This document shows positions 37,256 to 45,968 of a stretch of 64,000 nucleotides of DNA, piece by piece (the first letter of the stretch is position 1; every line of letters starts with the position of its first letter). The notes beneath the pieces were generated by a model, which worked only from the letters and a program-made list of their open reading frames with translations, did no database searches and was not told the DNA's origin. The position numbers were made by a program, and so were the translations under genes. The DNA comes from an uncultured Collinsella sp. (lineage in GTDB: Bacteria > Actinomycetota > Coriobacteriia > Coriobacteriales > Coriobacteriaceae), in assembly GCA_958423535.1 (NCBI GenBank), contig CATZRJ010000002.1, positions 1 through 64,000 of the forward strand, in the 5' to 3' direction.

Positions 37256-37264
37256 ATGATAGCA
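37256..37264 (-). promoter_or_regulatory. Extended -10 promoter of pyrH
   Basis: TGCTATCAT on the minus strand, 30 bases upstream of pyrH and just after the tsf terminator. The -35 is weak. Confidence 0.65.
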
Positions 37265-37284
37265 AAGGCTCTGATAAGAGCCAT

Positions 37285-37319
37285 GAAAAAGCAGGCTGTG
37301 AGTAAAACCCACAGCCTGC
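37285..37319 (-). terminator. Intrinsic terminator after tsf
   Basis: GCAGGCTGTG and CACAGCCTGC are perfect 10-bp arms with a 9-base loop, followed by TTTTT on the minus strand. Confidence 0.93.
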
Positions 37320-37343
37320 TCATTACCAGCTACAAGAGCTTAT

Positions 37344-38213
37344 TTACTCGCCACGGACCAGACGGTCGAACGCAACGACGGTAATGGTGTCACCGAGCTC
37401 CTTGGAGACCTGCTCAGCGTACTTCTTGATGGTGAGGGAGCTGTCCTTGATGAACTCCTGCTCGGTGAGCACGGACTGCTTGTAGAACTTCTCCAGACGG
37501 CCAACAGCCATCTTCTCCTGGATAGCCTCGGGCTTGCCGGACTCGGCAGCCTGAGCCATGTAGATCTGCTTCTCGTGCTCGACGGTCTCGGCCGGAACCT
37601 GATCGCGGGTAGCGCAGATCGGGGCGACGGCGGCAACCTGAAGGGCGACGTCATGAGCAAAGGTCTTGAAGGACTCAGCCTGAGCGGTCTCGGCCTTCTC
37701 GAAAGCGAACTCGACGAGGACGCCGATCTTACCACCCATGTGGATGTAAGAAGCGAGAGCGCCGTTCTCAGCCTTGCGGGCGGCGAAACGAGAGATCTTC
37801 ATGTTCTCGCCCATGATGTGAATCATCTCGGTGAGCTCGGAGGAAACGGTCTCCTCGCCCATCGGCTTCTCGAGCAGAGCGTCGACGTCAGCCGGCTCGG
37901 TGGTGGCGACAACCTCAGCGACCTTGGAAGCAAAGCCGGTGAACTTGGCGTTGGAGCCGACGAAGTCGGTCTCGCAGGAGAGCTCGAGCAGAGCGCCGGT
38001 CTTGCCATCCTCGGAGACGAACGCGGCGACAGCGCCCTCGTTGGTCTCACGGCCAGCCTTCTTGGCAGCCTTGGCGAGGCCGTTCTTGCGCAGAACGTCG
38101 ACGGCGGCGTCCATGTCGCCGTCAGCCTCGACGAGAGCCTTCTTGCACTCCATCATCGGGGAGTCGGTCATCTCGCGGAGCTGCTTGACCATAGCGGCAG
38201 TAATCTGGGCCAT
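37344..38213 (-). CDS. tsf: Elongation factor Ts
   Basis: EF-Ts exchanges GDP for GTP on EF-Tu. The N-terminal UBA-like domain AAMVKQLREMTDSPMMECKKAL and the DFVGSN segment are signatures; the dimerisation and core subdomains follow. The ATG at 38213 with AAAGGA upstream gives 289 residues. It follows rpsB by 45 bp in the universal rpsB-tsf unit and has a strong terminator behind it. Confidence 0.97.
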   Translation of the reverse strand: MAQITAAMVKQLREMTDSPMMECKKALVEADGDMDAAVDVLRKNGLAKAAKKAGRETNEGAVAAFVSEDGKTGALLELSCETDFVGSNAKFTGFASKVAEVVATTEPADVDALLEKPMGEETVSSELTEMIHIMGENMKISRFAARKAENGALASYIHMGGKIGVLVEFAFEKAETAQAESFKTFAHDVALQVAAVAPICATRDQVPAETVEHEKQIYMAQAAESGKPEAIQEKMAVGRLEKFYKQSVLTEQEFIKDSSLTIKKYAEQVSKELGDTITVVAFDRLVRGE

Positions 38214-38258
38214 TGTGGTTCCTTTCAAAGAGATGAAAAAGACTTAAATAGGACTGAT

Positions 38259-38987
38259 TTACTCGGCCTTGGGCTCAGCGGCCATCTCGGCCTCGGAGAC
38301 CTGCTCCTTGCCGGAGCCAGCGAGGCAGGCGTCGGCCATGAGCTCGCACATAAGGGTGACAGCGGAGATAGCGTCATCGTTGCAGGGGATGCCATACTCG
38401 ACCTCGTCGGGATCGGAGTTGGTGTCGATCAGAGCGACGACGGGGATGTTCAGGCGCTGGGCCTCCTTGATGGCGTTCTCCTCGCGCTTGGTGTCGATGA
38501 CGAAGAGAGCCTGGGGCAGACCCTTCATGTCGCGGGCGCCACCGAGGTTGGTCTGGAGCTTAGCGAGCTCCTTACCCAGAACAGCCTGCTCCTTCTTGGG
38601 CAGCACTGCCATGCGGCCGTCCTCGACCATGGCCTCGAGCTCCTCCATGCGGTTGATGCGGGAGCGGATGGTGACGAAGTTGGTCAGCATGCCGCCGAGC
38701 CAACGCTGGTTGATGTAGGGCATGTTGGCGCGCTCAGCGGCGTTCTTGACGGCCTCCTGAGCCTGCTTCTTGGTGCCGACGAACAGCACGTTGCCGCCCT
38801 TGGCGACGTTCTTGACGAAGGTGTAGGCCTGGTCAGCGTCAAGGATGGTCTGCTTGAGGTCGAGGATGTAGATGCCGTTGCGCTCACCGAAGATGAACGG
38901 CTTCATCTTGGGGTTCCAGCGACGGGTCTGGTGACCGAAGTGGCAGCCGGCCTCGAGCAGGGTGCGGATATTAATCTTGGTAGCCAT
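38259..38987 (-). CDS. rpsB: 30S ribosomal protein S2 (uS2)
   Basis: uS2 binds late to the small-subunit body. The protein begins [24 protein letters not shown] and contains the [13 protein letters not shown] and [19 protein letters not shown] motifs. It is 242 residues with a short acidic tail. AGGAGG lies 6 bases before the ATG. A well-formed promoter lies about 140 bp upstream, leaving a long structured leader. Confidence 0.98.
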   Translation of the reverse strand: MATKINIRTLLEAGCHFGHQTRRWNPKMKPFIFGERNGIYILDLKQTILDADQAYTFVKNVAKGGNVLFVGTKKQAQEAVKNAAERANMPYINQRWLGGMLTNFVTIRSRINRMEELEAMVEDGRMAVLPKKEQAVLGKELAKLQTNLGGARDMKGLPQALFVIDTKREENAIKEAQRLNIPVVALIDTNSDPDEVEYGIPCNDDAISAVTLMCELMADACLAGSGKEQVSEAEMAAEPKAE

Positions 38988-39122
38988 GTTAAACCTCCTG
39001 TGGTTTGCCTCCGCGCGGGGTCATCCTCCAAAACCAACCCGGACATGTGCTACCAAAGCCCGGGCACCACGGTATGAAGTAGCCGCGCGTGCGTGATAAA
39101 AACCTGTTGCCGTGAAGCAACC
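38988..39122 (-). promoter_or_regulatory. Structured 5' leader of rpsB
   Basis: About 135 bases lie between the -10 and the rpsB ATG. They hold GTTGC-ttcacG-GCAAC and CCCGG...CCGGG hairpins. Feedback by S2 on such leaders is known in other bacteria; here it is inferred only from length and structure. Confidence 0.4.
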
Positions 39123-39128
39123 CGATGA

Positions 39129-39157
39129 ATGATAGCAGGATTACCTCTTCCTGCCAA
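39129..39157 (-). promoter_or_regulatory. Promoter of rpsB-tsf
   Basis: TTGGCA (-35, 39152-39157) and TATCAT (-10, 39129-39134) are separated by exactly 17 bp, with TGC extending the -10. It is the best full promoter match in the window apart from rplU. Confidence 0.8.
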
Positions 39158-39203
39158 CCCGCAATCAAAACCACACACCTCGGTTCGGCGCGGGGCCCTT
39201 CTC

Positions 39204-40112
39204 CTACTCGCCGCGGGGGTGGGCCTGACTCACGGCGCGCTTGAGTCGGTCGGGCGTGAGATGCGTATAAATCTGCGTCGTGGACAAGCTCGCATGCCCC
39301 AGCAGCTCCTGAACCGAGCGCAGATCCGCGCCACCCTCGAGCAGATCGGTCGCAAAGGTATGGCGCATCGCATGCGGGGTGATGTCAGCAGGAATGCCGG
39401 CAAGTGCCGCAAGCATGTGGAACCGTCTCCTGAGCATGGCGGCACTCATGCGGTTTCCGCGCGCCGAGATAAAAAGCGGATGAACGCCGTTCGCATCGTC
39501 GCCGCGCTTTGCCTGCGCAAGGAGCTGTGGCCTCCCTCCCTCAATATAGCGGCGGGTAGCCTCGAGAGCGCGCCGATACAGGGGCACGATACGCTCCTTG
39601 CTCCCCTTGCCCCAAAGTCGCAGCGTTCGCTCGGACCAACCAATAGACTCCACGTTGAGCGCCGCGAGCTCCGAGATTCGCGCGCCAGAGGCATAGAGAA
39701 GCTCGAGCATCGCCGCATCGCGCAGCCCTGCAGGCGTCGAGGTATCAGGGCTCTTGAGCAACGACTCGACTTGCCGGGTCGTCAGCACACCGGGAAGATC
39801 ACGCGGCAGTTTGGGCGAGGATATCGCCGAGACCACATCGCCCTCAACGATTCCCTCGGCAGCCATCCACCGATAGAGCGAGCGAATGGCAGACAGATGC
39901 GCCGCAAGGGTCCGAGCCGCCACCTGGCCACGCGACAGCTCGGCCAAATAGGAGCGAACGGTCCGCACGTCGGCGGCGCGAGCGTCGATGTCCTCGCGGT
40001 CGCACCACGCGACGAAGCGCTCGAGCCGCGAGGCGTAGGCGGTTACCGTATTGGGAGCGAGTCCTTCGACACGTGCGATATAAGCGATAAACGAGTCGAC
40101 GGCATCGTACAG
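39204..40112 (-). CDS. xerC: Tyrosine recombinase XerC with non-canonical start
   Basis: XerC acts with XerD at dif to resolve chromosome dimers. The catalytic residues are all present: Arg in ASGARISEL, Lys in GKGSKERIV, HAMRH, LGHASL and the nucleophile Tyr in QIYTHL. The first ATG/GTG/TTG in frame is the GTG at 39968, giving only 254 residues. Reading further upstream in the same frame yields a standard N-terminal core-binding domain (VDSFIAYIARVEGLAPNTV). I therefore extend to a CTG at 40112 (302 residues). An ATA at 40124, nine bases after GGAGG, is the alternative. It is coupled to trmFO, whose TAA is at 40121. Confidence 0.82.
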   Translation of the reverse strand: MYDAVDSFIAYIARVEGLAPNTVTAYASRLERFVAWCDREDIDARAADVRTVRSYLAELSRGQVAARTLAAHLSAIRSLYRWMAAEGIVEGDVVSAISSPKLPRDLPGVLTTRQVESLLKSPDTSTPAGLRDAAMLELLYASGARISELAALNVESIGWSERTLRLWGKGSKERIVPLYRRALEATRRYIEGGRPQLLAQAKRGDDANGVHPLFISARGNRMSAAMLRRRFHMLAALAGIPADITPHAMRHTFATDLLEGGADLRSVQELLGHASLSTTQIYTHLTPDRLKRAVSQAHPRGE

Positions 40113-40120
40113 GTCAAAAG

Positions 40121-41458
40121 TTATGACCTCTCGCCTCCAAACAGATCGGAGCGCGTTTCCAGATAGGCATCAAGGGCCTTGAGAGCGCGATCAGCATAGG
40201 CCTGGTAACGATCGCGCTTGCTGCGACGCTTACCGTCCTCGAGCGGCGGCACGAGGCCAAAGTTGACATGCATGGGCTGGTAGCCCACCGTGGCCGGATC
40301 AGTCGCATACCCCACAAGCGCGCCCAGGGCGCCCACGCGCGGCAGCTCGACGCCCGCGGCACCGATAGCCTCGGCATAGGTGTTGAGCGCGGCGAGCAGA
40401 CCCGTCGCCACGGCCTCCATGTACCCCTCGGTACCGGTAATCTGGCCGGCAAGGCGCACGCTCGTGCCGGGCACGGCAAAGGTGCCATCGAGCACGTGCG
40501 GCGCATCAACAAAGGTGTTGCGGTGCATGACGCCGTAGCGGAAGAACTCGGCGTTCTCCAGGCCGGGAACCATATGGAAGACGCGCTTCTGTTCGCCGAA
40601 GGTCAGGTTGGTCTGGAAGCCAACCAGGTTATAGGCGGTCTTCGCCTTGTTTTCGGCGCGCAGCTGAATTGCCGCCCAGGGACGGCGACCGGTGCGCGGG
40701 TCGGTGAGCCCGACGGGCTTCATGGCACCAAAGCGGATGGCATCCTTGCCCGTGCGCGCAACCTCCTCGGCAGGCTGGCAGGCCTGGAACAGGTCCCCGC
40801 CCTCAAAATCCTTGAGCACCACGCGATCGGCCGTGGTGAGCGCCTCGATAAAGGCCTCGTACTCTTCCTTGTTGAGCGGGGCATTGAGATAGTCGCCACT
40901 CCCCTGCTCCTCGTAGCGCGACTGCGAGAACAGCACGTCCATATCGAGCGTCGAGGCATCGACAATCGGCGCAGCCGCGTCAAAGAACGCCAGGGCGTCA
41001 CCACCGACAAGCTTCATGACCTCCTCGCTCAATGCCGGCGAGCACAAGGGGCCCGCGGCGATAACCACATGACCCTCGGGAATCTGGGTGACCTCGCCGT
41101 GGACGACCTCGATATTGGGGCGGGCGGCAACCTCGGCCTCGACGAGCTCGGAGAATGTAACACGGTCGACCGCCAGGGCGCCGCCAGCGGGAACAGCGGC
41201 GCGATGAGCGCAGTCGAGCAGCACCGAGCCCATGCGCTCGAGCTCGGCCTTCAGCAGGCCGGCGGCAGAATCGGGACGGGTCGACTTAAACGAATTGGAG
41301 CAGACGAGCTCGGCCAGATGATCGGTATGGTGGGCAGGAGAGCTCACCTGTGGGCGCATCTCACACAGTTTTACGGCGAACCCGCGATCTGCCAGCTGAA
41401 TCGCACATTCCGATCCCGCCAGACCGCCACCGATAACCGTCACCTGATCAAACAGCAT
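40121..41458 (-). CDS. trmFO: Folate-dependent tRNA m5U54 methyltransferase TrmFO
   Basis: TrmFO uses methylene-tetrahydrofolate and FAD to make m5U54 in tRNA. The FAD-binding VTVIGGGLAGSECAIQLA opens the protein, and the HRNTFVDAPHVLDG and GQITGTEGYMEA motifs are typical. It is 445 residues from the ATG at 41458. It lies 14 bp after dprA. In many Gram-positive genomes topA sits between these two genes, but it is absent here. Confidence 0.95.
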   Translation of the reverse strand: MLFDQVTVIGGGLAGSECAIQLADRGFAVKLCEMRPQVSSPAHHTDHLAELVCSNSFKSTRPDSAAGLLKAELERMGSVLLDCAHRAAVPAGGALAVDRVTFSELVEAEVAARPNIEVVHGEVTQIPEGHVVIAAGPLCSPALSEEVMKLVGGDALAFFDAAAPIVDASTLDMDVLFSQSRYEEQGSGDYLNAPLNKEEYEAFIEALTTADRVVLKDFEGGDLFQACQPAEEVARTGKDAIRFGAMKPVGLTDPRTGRRPWAAIQLRAENKAKTAYNLVGFQTNLTFGEQKRVFHMVPGLENAEFFRYGVMHRNTFVDAPHVLDGTFAVPGTSVRLAGQITGTEGYMEAVATGLLAALNTYAEAIGAAGVELPRVGALGALVGYATDPATVGYQPMHVNFGLVPPLEDGKRRSKRDRYQAYADRALKALDAYLETRSDLFGGERS

Positions 41459-41472
41459 CTGCAAACACCTTT

Positions 41473-42405
41473 CTAATTGACACGCTTTCCATTGTGACCG
41501 AAGGGCGTCTGGGCGTGAAGCGCAAACTTGGAGGGCGCATACCTTCCATCCATCATGCGCTCGATGAGTCCTTCGAGCTCGAGCGAACCCAGGAGCTTGA
41601 GCACTCCGACGGCATCGAGCGAGACGAGAGCCGCGATGTCGTCGACCTTCAGCGGCGAGGCGATGAGCGCATGCATCACGGCCTGCTGCGTGGGGTCCAG
41701 ATCTGCAATACCGGGCGCATCGGGACGCGAATAGCGCAGGGTACCGTAGATTCGCGAGATGGCCATCTCGATGGACTCCTCGTCAATAATGCAGCAGGCA
41801 CCGTTGGCAATGAGGTAGTTGGTCCCGCGCGATTCGGGTGACAAAATGGAGCCCGGTACCGCAAGCAGCTCGCGCCCCAGGTCCATGGCGGTCTCGGCGG
41901 TAGAAAACGTCCCAGATGGCATGCCAGCCTCCGACACAAAGAGCGCCTGCGACAGCGCTGCGATCACGCGGTTACGCCGCGGAAAGGCAAACTTACGCGG
42001 CCCCATACCCCACGGCGAGATGGACACGACCGCGCCGCCCGTATCGATCGTGCGCGCGATGAGCCCCGCACTCGAACGCGGGTAGACCACGTCGGCGCCC
42101 GTACCCAACACCACGACGTGCTTGCCTCCGGCGTTGACCGCGGCCCAACCCGAGGCCTGGTCGCAGCCGACCGCGCCGCCCGAGACCACCGTCACCCCCG
42201 CCTCGACCGCAACTTTCGCGGCGAGCTCTGCCACGGCAAGGCCGTACGGCGAGGCCTTGCGAGCGCCGATGATGGAAAGCGCGGGAGTCGACAGCGCGGC
42301 GGGGTCGCCACGCACATAGAGCGTCTGGGGTACATCAGAGAGCTCCAAAACGGTATCTGGATACAACGCATCACCGGGATGCAGCTCAAAAGTCTCCTCG
42401 GGCAT
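41473..42405 (-). CDS. dprA: DNA processing protein DprA
   Basis: DprA protects incoming single-stranded DNA and loads RecA during transformation. The Rossmann core has the SIIGARKASPYG start and GGAVGCDQASGWAA. It also has FPRRNRVIAALSQALFVSEA, the nucleic-acid pocket. A C-terminal winged-helix (DLDPTQQAVMHALIASPLKVDD) is present, but the N-terminal SAM domain of larger homologues is not; 310 residues. The ATG overlaps the comM stop. This is the third competence function in the operon with comM and yraN. Confidence 0.93.
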   Translation of the reverse strand: MPEETFELHPGDALYPDTVLELSDVPQTLYVRGDPAALSTPALSIIGARKASPYGLAVAELAAKVAVEAGVTVVSGGAVGCDQASGWAAVNAGGKHVVVLGTGADVVYPRSSAGLIARTIDTGGAVVSISPWGMGPRKFAFPRRNRVIAALSQALFVSEAGMPSGTFSTAETAMDLGRELLAVPGSILSPESRGTNYLIANGACCIIDEESIEMAISRIYGTLRYSRPDAPGIADLDPTQQAVMHALIASPLKVDDIAALVSLDAVGVLKLLGSLELEGLIERMMDGRYAPSKFALHAQTPFGHNGKRVN

Positions 42406-43928
42406 CACTGATCCCTCCTACCCTGATACATCGCGGCCTCGAGTACATGATCTTGCGTTACTTGCTCGCTTTCGGCGACATCGGCGATCGTGCGCGCGAT
42501 GCGCACCAGGCGCACGATGCCGCGCCCCGTGAGATGCGTGCGCTTCGACAGGCCAAGTACGCACGTTTCCGCCGCCTGATCGAGCGCAAAAGCCGATACA
42601 ACACCATCGATAGAGCGGGCCTCGGCATCCTCGGCCTCGGCATCTGCATCGTCCATACGGGACTCGCGCCAGGCACGAAAAGCCCTACCGCGGACAACGT
42701 AGTCGCGAAGCTCGGCCGACGACATGCCCTCGGCGCCCTCGATAATCACCTGCGGATCGGGGCGAGTCACGTCGATCATCAGGTCGATGCGGTCGGCCAA
42801 GGGGCCGCGCAGCTTGGACCGATAGCGCTCGACCATCGATGCCGAGCAACGACAAGGAACCTCGCGATCGCCCAAAAAGCCGCAGGGGCAGGGATTGCTC
42901 GCCGCAAGCAGCTGAAAGCGCGAGGGAAACGTAAAGGCCCCGTCGACGCGCACGATCCTCACGTAGCCTCGCTCGATAGGCTGCCTGAGCGTCTGCAGCA
43001 CACCGGTGGGAAACTCGGCAAGCTCGTCCAAAAAGAGCACGCCGCCATGGGCAAGGCTGATCTCGCCCGGATGCACCGGGCGCCCTCCACCAATAAGACC
43101 CGCTGTCGAAATGCTGTGATGGGGGCTTCGAAACGGCCGATGTCCCGCAAGCAGGCCATCGATGTTCTCCCCCAAGACCGAATGAATGCACAGCGCCTCC
43201 TGCTGATCCTCGACGGAAAGCTCGGGCAAGATACCCGTCATGCGGCGCGCAAGCATGGTCTTGCCCGATCCCGGAGACCCGATCATGAGCAGGCCCAACT
43301 CCCCTGCCGCCGCAAGCGCCATGCCACGCTTGGCGACCTCCTGCCCCAACACATCGGCATAATCGAGCTCGGGCTCAAAGGTGGCCTCGAGCACTTCAGA
43401 ATCAAGATAGTGCCGAGCCGCCTCGCCCATACCGTGAGCAAGCTGCGACAGATGGTCGATAAAACCGCAGTCGACCCCCGCCAGCGGAACATGCTGGTCG
43501 GACCTGCCGGCGATAAAAGACAGCCCCATGTCGCGAGCCAGCAACTGAAACGCCACCTCGCCCTTGACGGGAAGCACCGTGCCATCCAGGCCGAGCTCGC
43601 CGGCAATGAGGCAGCGGTCGAGATTGTCGCGGGGAATCTGCCCGTCGGCCGCAAGCACTGCAATGGCTATCGGTAGGTCAAAGCCGCTACCGGTCTTTCG
43701 GATATCACCCGGCGCCAGATTGACCGTAATGCCCGAGCGCGGGATCTCGAATCCGGCAGAGCGCATCGCGCAGCGAATGCGCCCGCGCGACTCCATGACC
43801 TCCATACTCGGGATGCCGAGCATCTGGATGCCCGGGATGCCGCCAGCAAGCGACACCTCGACCGTGACGGGAATCGCCTCGACGCCGCGAATACAGGCTG
43901 CGTGAACGGCAAAGGTTTCGAACGCCAT
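42405..43928 (-). CDS. comM: ComM/YifB-type AAA+ ATPase
   Basis: ComM is a hexameric helicase that promotes branch migration of donor DNA in natural transformation. The N-terminal Lon-like domain (VEVSLAGGIPGIQMLGI) is followed by Mg-chelatase-type AAA+ with Walker A GSPGSGKTML, the FRSPHHSIS segment and LFLDELAEFP. A Zn-like Cys cluster (CPCGFLGDREVPCRC) lies near the C-terminal third. It is 507 residues from the ATG at 43928. It overlaps yraN and dprA through shared stop/start bases, so translation of the trio is coupled. Confidence 0.94.
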   Translation of the reverse strand: MAFETFAVHAACIRGVEAIPVTVEVSLAGGIPGIQMLGIPSMEVMESRGRIRCAMRSAGFEIPRSGITVNLAPGDIRKTGSGFDLPIAIAVLAADGQIPRDNLDRCLIAGELGLDGTVLPVKGEVAFQLLARDMGLSFIAGRSDQHVPLAGVDCGFIDHLSQLAHGMGEAARHYLDSEVLEATFEPELDYADVLGQEVAKRGMALAAAGELGLLMIGSPGSGKTMLARRMTGILPELSVEDQQEALCIHSVLGENIDGLLAGHRPFRSPHHSISTAGLIGGGRPVHPGEISLAHGGVLFLDELAEFPTGVLQTLRQPIERGYVRIVRVDGAFTFPSRFQLLAASNPCPCGFLGDREVPCRCSASMVERYRSKLRGPLADRIDLMIDVTRPDPQVIIEGAEGMSSAELRDYVVRGRAFRAWRESRMDDADAEAEDAEARSIDGVVSAFALDQAAETCVLGLSKRTHLTGRGIVRLVRIARTIADVAESEQVTQDHVLEAAMYQGRRDQ

Positions 43929-44413
43929 CACGACACCTGCCAATCGAACGCGTTGTACTGGTGCTCGATCTCGGCGATATGCCCGCCGCGAATGGTGACG
44001 CCCACGGCATCGAAGCGAATCGCCTTGAGCGGATAATGCTCCATGAGGTAGCAGCTCGCGATGCGACGGTAGCGCCGCTGCTTTTGGGCATTCACCGCCT
44101 CCTCGGGAAACACCCGCGTGTCACAATCCAGCGCAACACGCCTGGTCTTGACCTCGGCCATCACCACCACATCATCAAGCTCGTCGAGCAGCACCAGGTC
44201 GGCCTCGCCCTCCGAGCATCGATAGCCTTGTTCCAGCAATGCATAGCCGCGCTCGTTAAAGTAGTCAATCGCGATGAGCTCGCCCAGCATACCGAGCTCG
44301 CGAGGACTGAGCCCCTTGATAAACTCAGGCGTGATCGACCCGCAATCGAGCTCCCCCTCTTCCCAACGCTCCTTGAGCTGCTGCGTCTTACTCAGTTTGC
44401 CTGCGGCACACAT
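43928..44413 (-). CDS. yraN: YraN/UPF0102 family putative endonuclease
   Basis: This small protein has the PD-(D/E)xK nuclease-like fold, and its family is repeatedly found beside rnhB and dprA. The core LGELIAIDYFNERGY, GEADLVLLDE (Asp) and AEVKTRR (E-x-K) is intact, so a metal-dependent nuclease activity is plausible but unproven. I chose the ATG at 44413 (AAAGGAG upstream), giving 161 residues with a 40-residue N-terminal extension. It heads the yraN-comM-dprA-trmFO-xerC unit behind the candidate competence box. Confidence 0.88.
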   Translation of the reverse strand: MCAAGKLSKTQQLKERWEEGELDCGSITPEFIKGLSPRELGMLGELIAIDYFNERGYALLEQGYRCSEGEADLVLLDELDDVVVMAEVKTRRVALDCDTRVFPEEAVNAQKQRRYRRIASCYLMEHYPLKAIRFDAVGVTIRGGHIAEIEHQYNAFDWQVS

Positions 44414-44487
44414 GGGGTCTCCTTTCCCGCTCTCTGCATTGCCTCGATAATGAGGGCAGGTTTCATGCGGGTAAGTACCGGAAGCAG

Positions 44488-44504
44488 ACCAAAAGCTGAC
44501 CAAA
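44488..44504 (-). promoter_or_regulatory. Candidate competence box upstream of yraN-comM-dprA
   Basis: TTTGGTCAGCTTTTGGT on the minus strand is the exact 17-mer also found upstream of comEA at 16150-16166. It sits between the rnhB terminator and yraN, so it must lie in the promoter region. No clear sigma-70 -10 is seen at a matching distance in both. Confidence 0.55.
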
Positions 44505-44511
44505 TGCCGAC

Positions 44512-44552
44512 AAAAAACGGGCCGTACGCAACAATCACGTTGCACACGGCCC
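44512..44552 (-). terminator. Intrinsic terminator after rnhB
   Basis: GGGCCGT..GCAAC and GTTGC..ACGGCCC form a two-part stem, followed by TTTTTT on the minus strand. Confidence 0.9.
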
Positions 44553-44601
44553 CTACCAGCAAGTTTATGGAACCCTTCAGGTCCCTGTCTCCACAATTGG
44601 C

Positions 44602-45390
44602 CTAAAAAAGGCGCTCAGTCTGCAGAAAGTTTCCGCAAAAGCTCACACGGTGCAGAGGAGAAAGACCGTGTTTGCGAATGGCCTCGATGTGATCGGGGCT
44701 CGCATAGCCCTTCGACTCGGCCAGATGGTACTCGGGATACTCGGCGTCGTACTCGACCATCATCTCGTCACGCGTGACCTTGGCCATGATGGATGCCGCA
44801 GCGATACAGGCGATCTTGGCATCGCCCTTCACCACGTCACGTTCGTTGGGAACGGCACCCAGGGGGTTGCCGTCCATAAGCACGCAATCGGGCTCGAGCC
44901 CCGTATCTGCCACCGCACCCGCGACAGCGGCGCGAATGGCGCGGGCCATGCCCATCTCATCGATATCCGCAGGAGCGATATGGCAAAAACCGATGGCCGT
45001 CGCCACCTCGGCAATCTTCACCGAGAGCAGCTCACGGCGCGCCGGCGTGAGCTTTTTGGAATCGTTGATGCCCCAGATGCGAGGCTCCATCGGAAGACAC
45101 ACGGCACACACGGTCAAGGGACCCGCTACCGAGCCACGGCCCACCTCGTCGACGCCCACGACCACGCCATCACCGCCGAGCTCATGCATAAGCTCATACA
45201 TGTCGTTGACGCGCTCGCGCTCGGAAAGTTCCTTGGCATGGCGCTTAAGCGCTCGTTCGCAAGCCTTAATCACCTGCTGGCGCGGATCCTCGCGATAATG
45301 CTCCACGAGGGCGGGAATCTCCTCGAACGTGGCGCTCGCCAGCTCGCCGGCAACCTGCGATGCCGAAACCGAGCTCGTCATATTGGCCAT
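44602..45390 (-). CDS. rnhB: Ribonuclease HII
   Basis: RNase HII removes ribonucleotides and RNA-DNA junctions from DNA. The catalytic acidic set starts with GVDEVGRGSVAGPL. LMDGNPLG and AAASIMAKVTRDEMM with the later Glu/Asp residues follow. Residues 1-70 are an extra N-terminal helical region. The ATG at 45390 has AAGGAGGG six bases upstream; 262 residues. A terminator lies only 36 bases upstream, so expression probably relies on read-through from rplS or a hidden promoter. Confidence 0.94.
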   Translation of the reverse strand: MANMTSSVSASQVAGELASATFEEIPALVEHYREDPRQQVIKACERALKRHAKELSERERVNDMYELMHELGGDGVVVGVDEVGRGSVAGPLTVCAVCLPMEPRIWGINDSKKLTPARRELLSVKIAEVATAIGFCHIAPADIDEMGMARAIRAAVAGAVADTGLEPDCVLMDGNPLGAVPNERDVVKGDAKIACIAAASIMAKVTRDEMMVEYDAEYPEYHLAESKGYASPDHIEAIRKHGLSPLHRVSFCGNFLQTERLF

Positions 45391-45419
45391 ACCATGCCCT
45401 CCTTGCATGCAAATCAGAT

Positions 45420-45449
45420 AAAAAGAAGGGCCACCCGAAGGTGACCCTT
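45420..45449 (-). terminator. Terminator between rplS and rnhB
   Basis: AAGGGTCACC-TTCG-GGTGGCCCTT (minus strand), with a stable UUCG tetraloop, is followed by CTTTTTAT. Confidence 0.88.
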
Positions 45450-45483
45450 GTGTCCAAACGAGTGGACAGACGCTGCGATCTTC

Positions 45484-45825
45484 TTAGCGCTTCTCGGGGA
45501 TGCGAGCAGCCTTGCCCACCTTGTCGCGGAGGTAGTACAGCTTGGCGCGACGGACGCGACCATGACGGACGACCTCGAGCTTGGCGATCTTGGGGCTGTG
45601 AAGCGGGAAGGTACGCTCAACACCGACACCGAAGGAAATCTTGCGGACGGTGAAGGTCTCGCGGGCACCGGCGCCGGCCATGCGGATGACGTCGCCCTGG
45701 AAAACCTGGATGCGCTCGCGGTCGCCTTCCTTAATGCGGTAGTGAACCTTGACGTTGTCGGCAACGCGGACCTGCGGGATGTCCTCGCGGATCTGCTGAC
45801 GCTCGATTGCGCGGATGTAATCCAT
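45484..45825 (-). CDS. rplS: 50S ribosomal protein L19 (bL19)
   Basis: bL19 sits at the 30S-50S interface. The 113-residue basic protein contains [20 protein letters not shown] and [20 protein letters not shown], both diagnostic. The ATG at 45825 has AAGGAA upstream. Unlike many genomes, rplS is not next to trmD; that place is taken by lepB. It has its own promoter and a terminator behind it. Confidence 0.96.
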   Translation of the reverse strand: MDYIRAIERQQIREDIPQVRVADNVKVHYRIKEGDRERIQVFQGDVIRMAGAGARETFTVRKISFGVGVERTFPLHSPKIAKLEVVRHGRVRRAKLYYLRDKVGKAARIPEKR

Positions 45826-45894
45826 GTGCAATTCCTTACTCTTCTAGAGGTGCCGTACCACCTTGGCCGGCACGTAGTTGAACAAACGTATTCG

Positions 45895-45922
45895 AGTATA
45901 CACGCGCGGGTTTCTGCTGCAA
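45895..45922 (-). promoter_or_regulatory. Promoter of rplS
   Basis: TTGCAG (45917-45922) and TATACT (45895-45900) are spaced 16 bp on the minus strand. The leader that follows contains a GTGCCG/CGGCAC hairpin. Confidence 0.7.
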
Positions 45923-45968
45923 GAACAATTTTTTACGCAGACAAAAAGACAAAACCCGCACATGATAA

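Noticed and set aside
39204..40112. Phage or transposon integrase
   Set aside because: Position after trmFO, length and motifs match housekeeping XerC. No other mobile genes or attachment repeats were seen.
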